Shown here one piece after another: positions 5,246 through 6,077 of a DNA stretch of 6,077 nucleotides; within the stretch, counting starts at the first letter, position 1; each line of letters starts with the position of its first letter. The notes beneath the pieces were generated by a model. That model ran no database searches. It saw nothing but the letters and a program-made list of their open reading frames with translations, and was not told where the DNA came from. The position numbers and the translations under genes are program-made. The stretch is from assembly GCA_026396375.1 (NCBI GenBank), contig JAPLWW010000047.1, forward strand, positions 1 to 6,077, written 5' to 3'. The DNA comes from Microcaldota archaeon. Its GTDB lineage: Archaea > Micrarchaeota > Micrarchaeia > Anstonellales > J096.

Positions 5246-6077
5246 TTTTTATCTAACTGAGTCTCTCCTGGCTTTGAAGCCGGATCTATGGTTTTCTTGG
5301 GTTTTATAACCTTGGGCTTCTTAGTAGATAGATCCTTGAGCAGATCCTCTGCGGACTTCGAGCTCTTGCCCGTGGCTTCCTTGGCCTTCATTGCCGCCTT
5401 AAGCCTTTTTGCCACAATGTCCTTGGCTTCCCTTGATCCGCGCCCGGAGAGTGCCTTTGCCTTGGCTGCCTCTTTCATGGCTTGGCTATATTCCTTGTTT
5501 ACTTTGTAATTCTCGTCTATTTTTACGATCTTGTTTCTTATTGCTTTCCAGGCAACAGGGGCAACAAACACCACGCCTTCAACGGCTGCCATTATTGCCG
5601 CTGCCTCGCCCAGATTCTTCAACAATATTAGGCCTGGGTTCTCCTTTGTTTCCTTGCTTGCCTTTGCTTGGCTTATTATGTCTTTTGCGCCTTTCAGGTA
5701 TCCGTCTGCTCTATTGACCTGGGCATTGAATTCCTTGCTGTAGTCCTGGATGTCCTTATCAAGCTGCTGCTTTGCCGCATCCACCCTCTTGTCCATCACC
5801 TTCTTGGCATCCTCCCTCTTTTTCTGCGCCGCAACAGGATCAAGCGACTTTACGCTTTCCTCAACCCTGGACATCACTTCAGCCACCCTTTTCTGGATTT
5901 CCAGATCATATACCTTCCTTAGGTTCTGAACTGATGCCTTATATGAGGATTTCAGGGAAGCAAGCTCTGATTCATCCGCTTGGATCAATTTCTCCAGCTT
6001 ATCGGCATTCTTCTTTATCTCGTTTGGATTGCTGAAATTTATGCTTGTTATTACATCCGTGCCTGTGCCAAGCAATA
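5242..6077 (-). CDS. Lysine/alanine-rich coiled-coil protein with one hydrophobic segment (5' partial)
   Basis: The frame is open to the window edge and the first visible codons (TTG CTT GGC) do not look like a start, so the N-terminus lies beyond the window; 277 residues are visible. About 20-140 of the visible part is highly charged heptad-like helix (KLEKLIQADESELASLKSSY, later KKREDAKKVMDKRVDAAKQQLDKDIQDY), a likely long coiled coil. One hydrophobic stretch at about 148-178 (GLILLKNLGEAAAIMAAVEG, then VVFVAPVAWKAI) could cross or dip into the membrane. A second basic helical region (about 190-250) and a Lys/Pro-rich disordered tail follow. I recognise no family; structural, membrane-tethering or secreted-fibre roles are all possible. 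Its TGA overlaps the ATG of the next gene by 4 bases, so the two are one transcription and translation unit. Confidence 0.75.
   Translation of the reverse strand, partial: LLGTGTDVITSINFSNPNEIKKNADKLEKLIQADESELASLKSSYKASVQNLRKVYDLEIQKRVAEVMSRVEESVKSLDPVAAQKKREDAKKVMDKRVDAAKQQLDKDIQDYSKEFNAQVNRADGYLKGAKDIISQAKASKETKENPGLILLKNLGEAAAIMAAVEGVVFVAPVAWKAIRNKIVKIDENYKVNKEYSQAMKEAAKAKALSGRGSREAKDIVAKRLKAAMKAKEATGKSSKSAEDLLKDLSTKKPKVIKPKKTIDPASKPGETQLDKK

Noticed and set aside
5265..5269. Minus-strand AGGAG as ribosome site for the 352-residue gene
   Set aside because: It is about 19 bases from the first ATG, too far for normal use. Coupling through the overlapping stop and start codons explains initiation better.

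Overview
The window looks like a piece of an archaeal chromosome, most likely from a small-genome (DPANN-type) lineage. The evidence is a ribose-1,5-bisphosphate isomerase of the archaeal eIF2B-like family, TATA boxes centred about 26 bases before several start codons (leaderless archaeal promoters), a lone archaeal-type TnpB element, and Sec-dependent TrbC/VirB2-like mini-pilins instead of ordinary archaeal class III pilins. The phylum assignment is an inference, because no rRNA or tRNA gene is present.

Layout. Bases 3-209 hold the 3' end of an unidentified gene. Next are two plus-strand genes, each with its own likely leaderless promoter: the R15P isomerase (243-1160) and an unrecognised basic 174-residue protein (1225-1749). 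The second converges, with only 3 bases between stop codons, on a minus-strand DUF4234-like membrane protein (1753-2058). A TnpB-only IS605-type element follows on the minus strand (about 2133-3288). Its ends can be proposed from a repeated GTCAC motif, and its 3' end carries several hairpins expected of an omega (reRNA) guide RNA.

The right part has two facing blocks. On the plus strand are two tandem paralogous small membrane proteins (3431-3772 and 3779-4117). Each has a Sec signal, two membrane helices, a shared G-x-x-F/V-F-G-A-E-T-R-A loop and two cysteines predicted to be extracellular. On the minus strand is a translationally coupled pair of unrecognised proteins: a lysine-rich coiled-coil protein with one hydrophobic segment (5242 to the window end, 5' partial) and a 352-residue protein with no recognised domain (4187-5245). 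The blocks converge on an A/T-rich 69-base spacer.

How they might work together. The isomerase belongs to archaeal nucleotide salvage (AMP phosphorylase, R15P isomerase, form III RuBisCO), but neither partner is in view. The pilin pair and the coiled-coil/unknown pair could belong to one cell-surface or secretion-related locus; this rests only on adjacency. No CRISPR array, tRNA or rRNA was seen, and no intergenic stretch is longer than about 150 bases.
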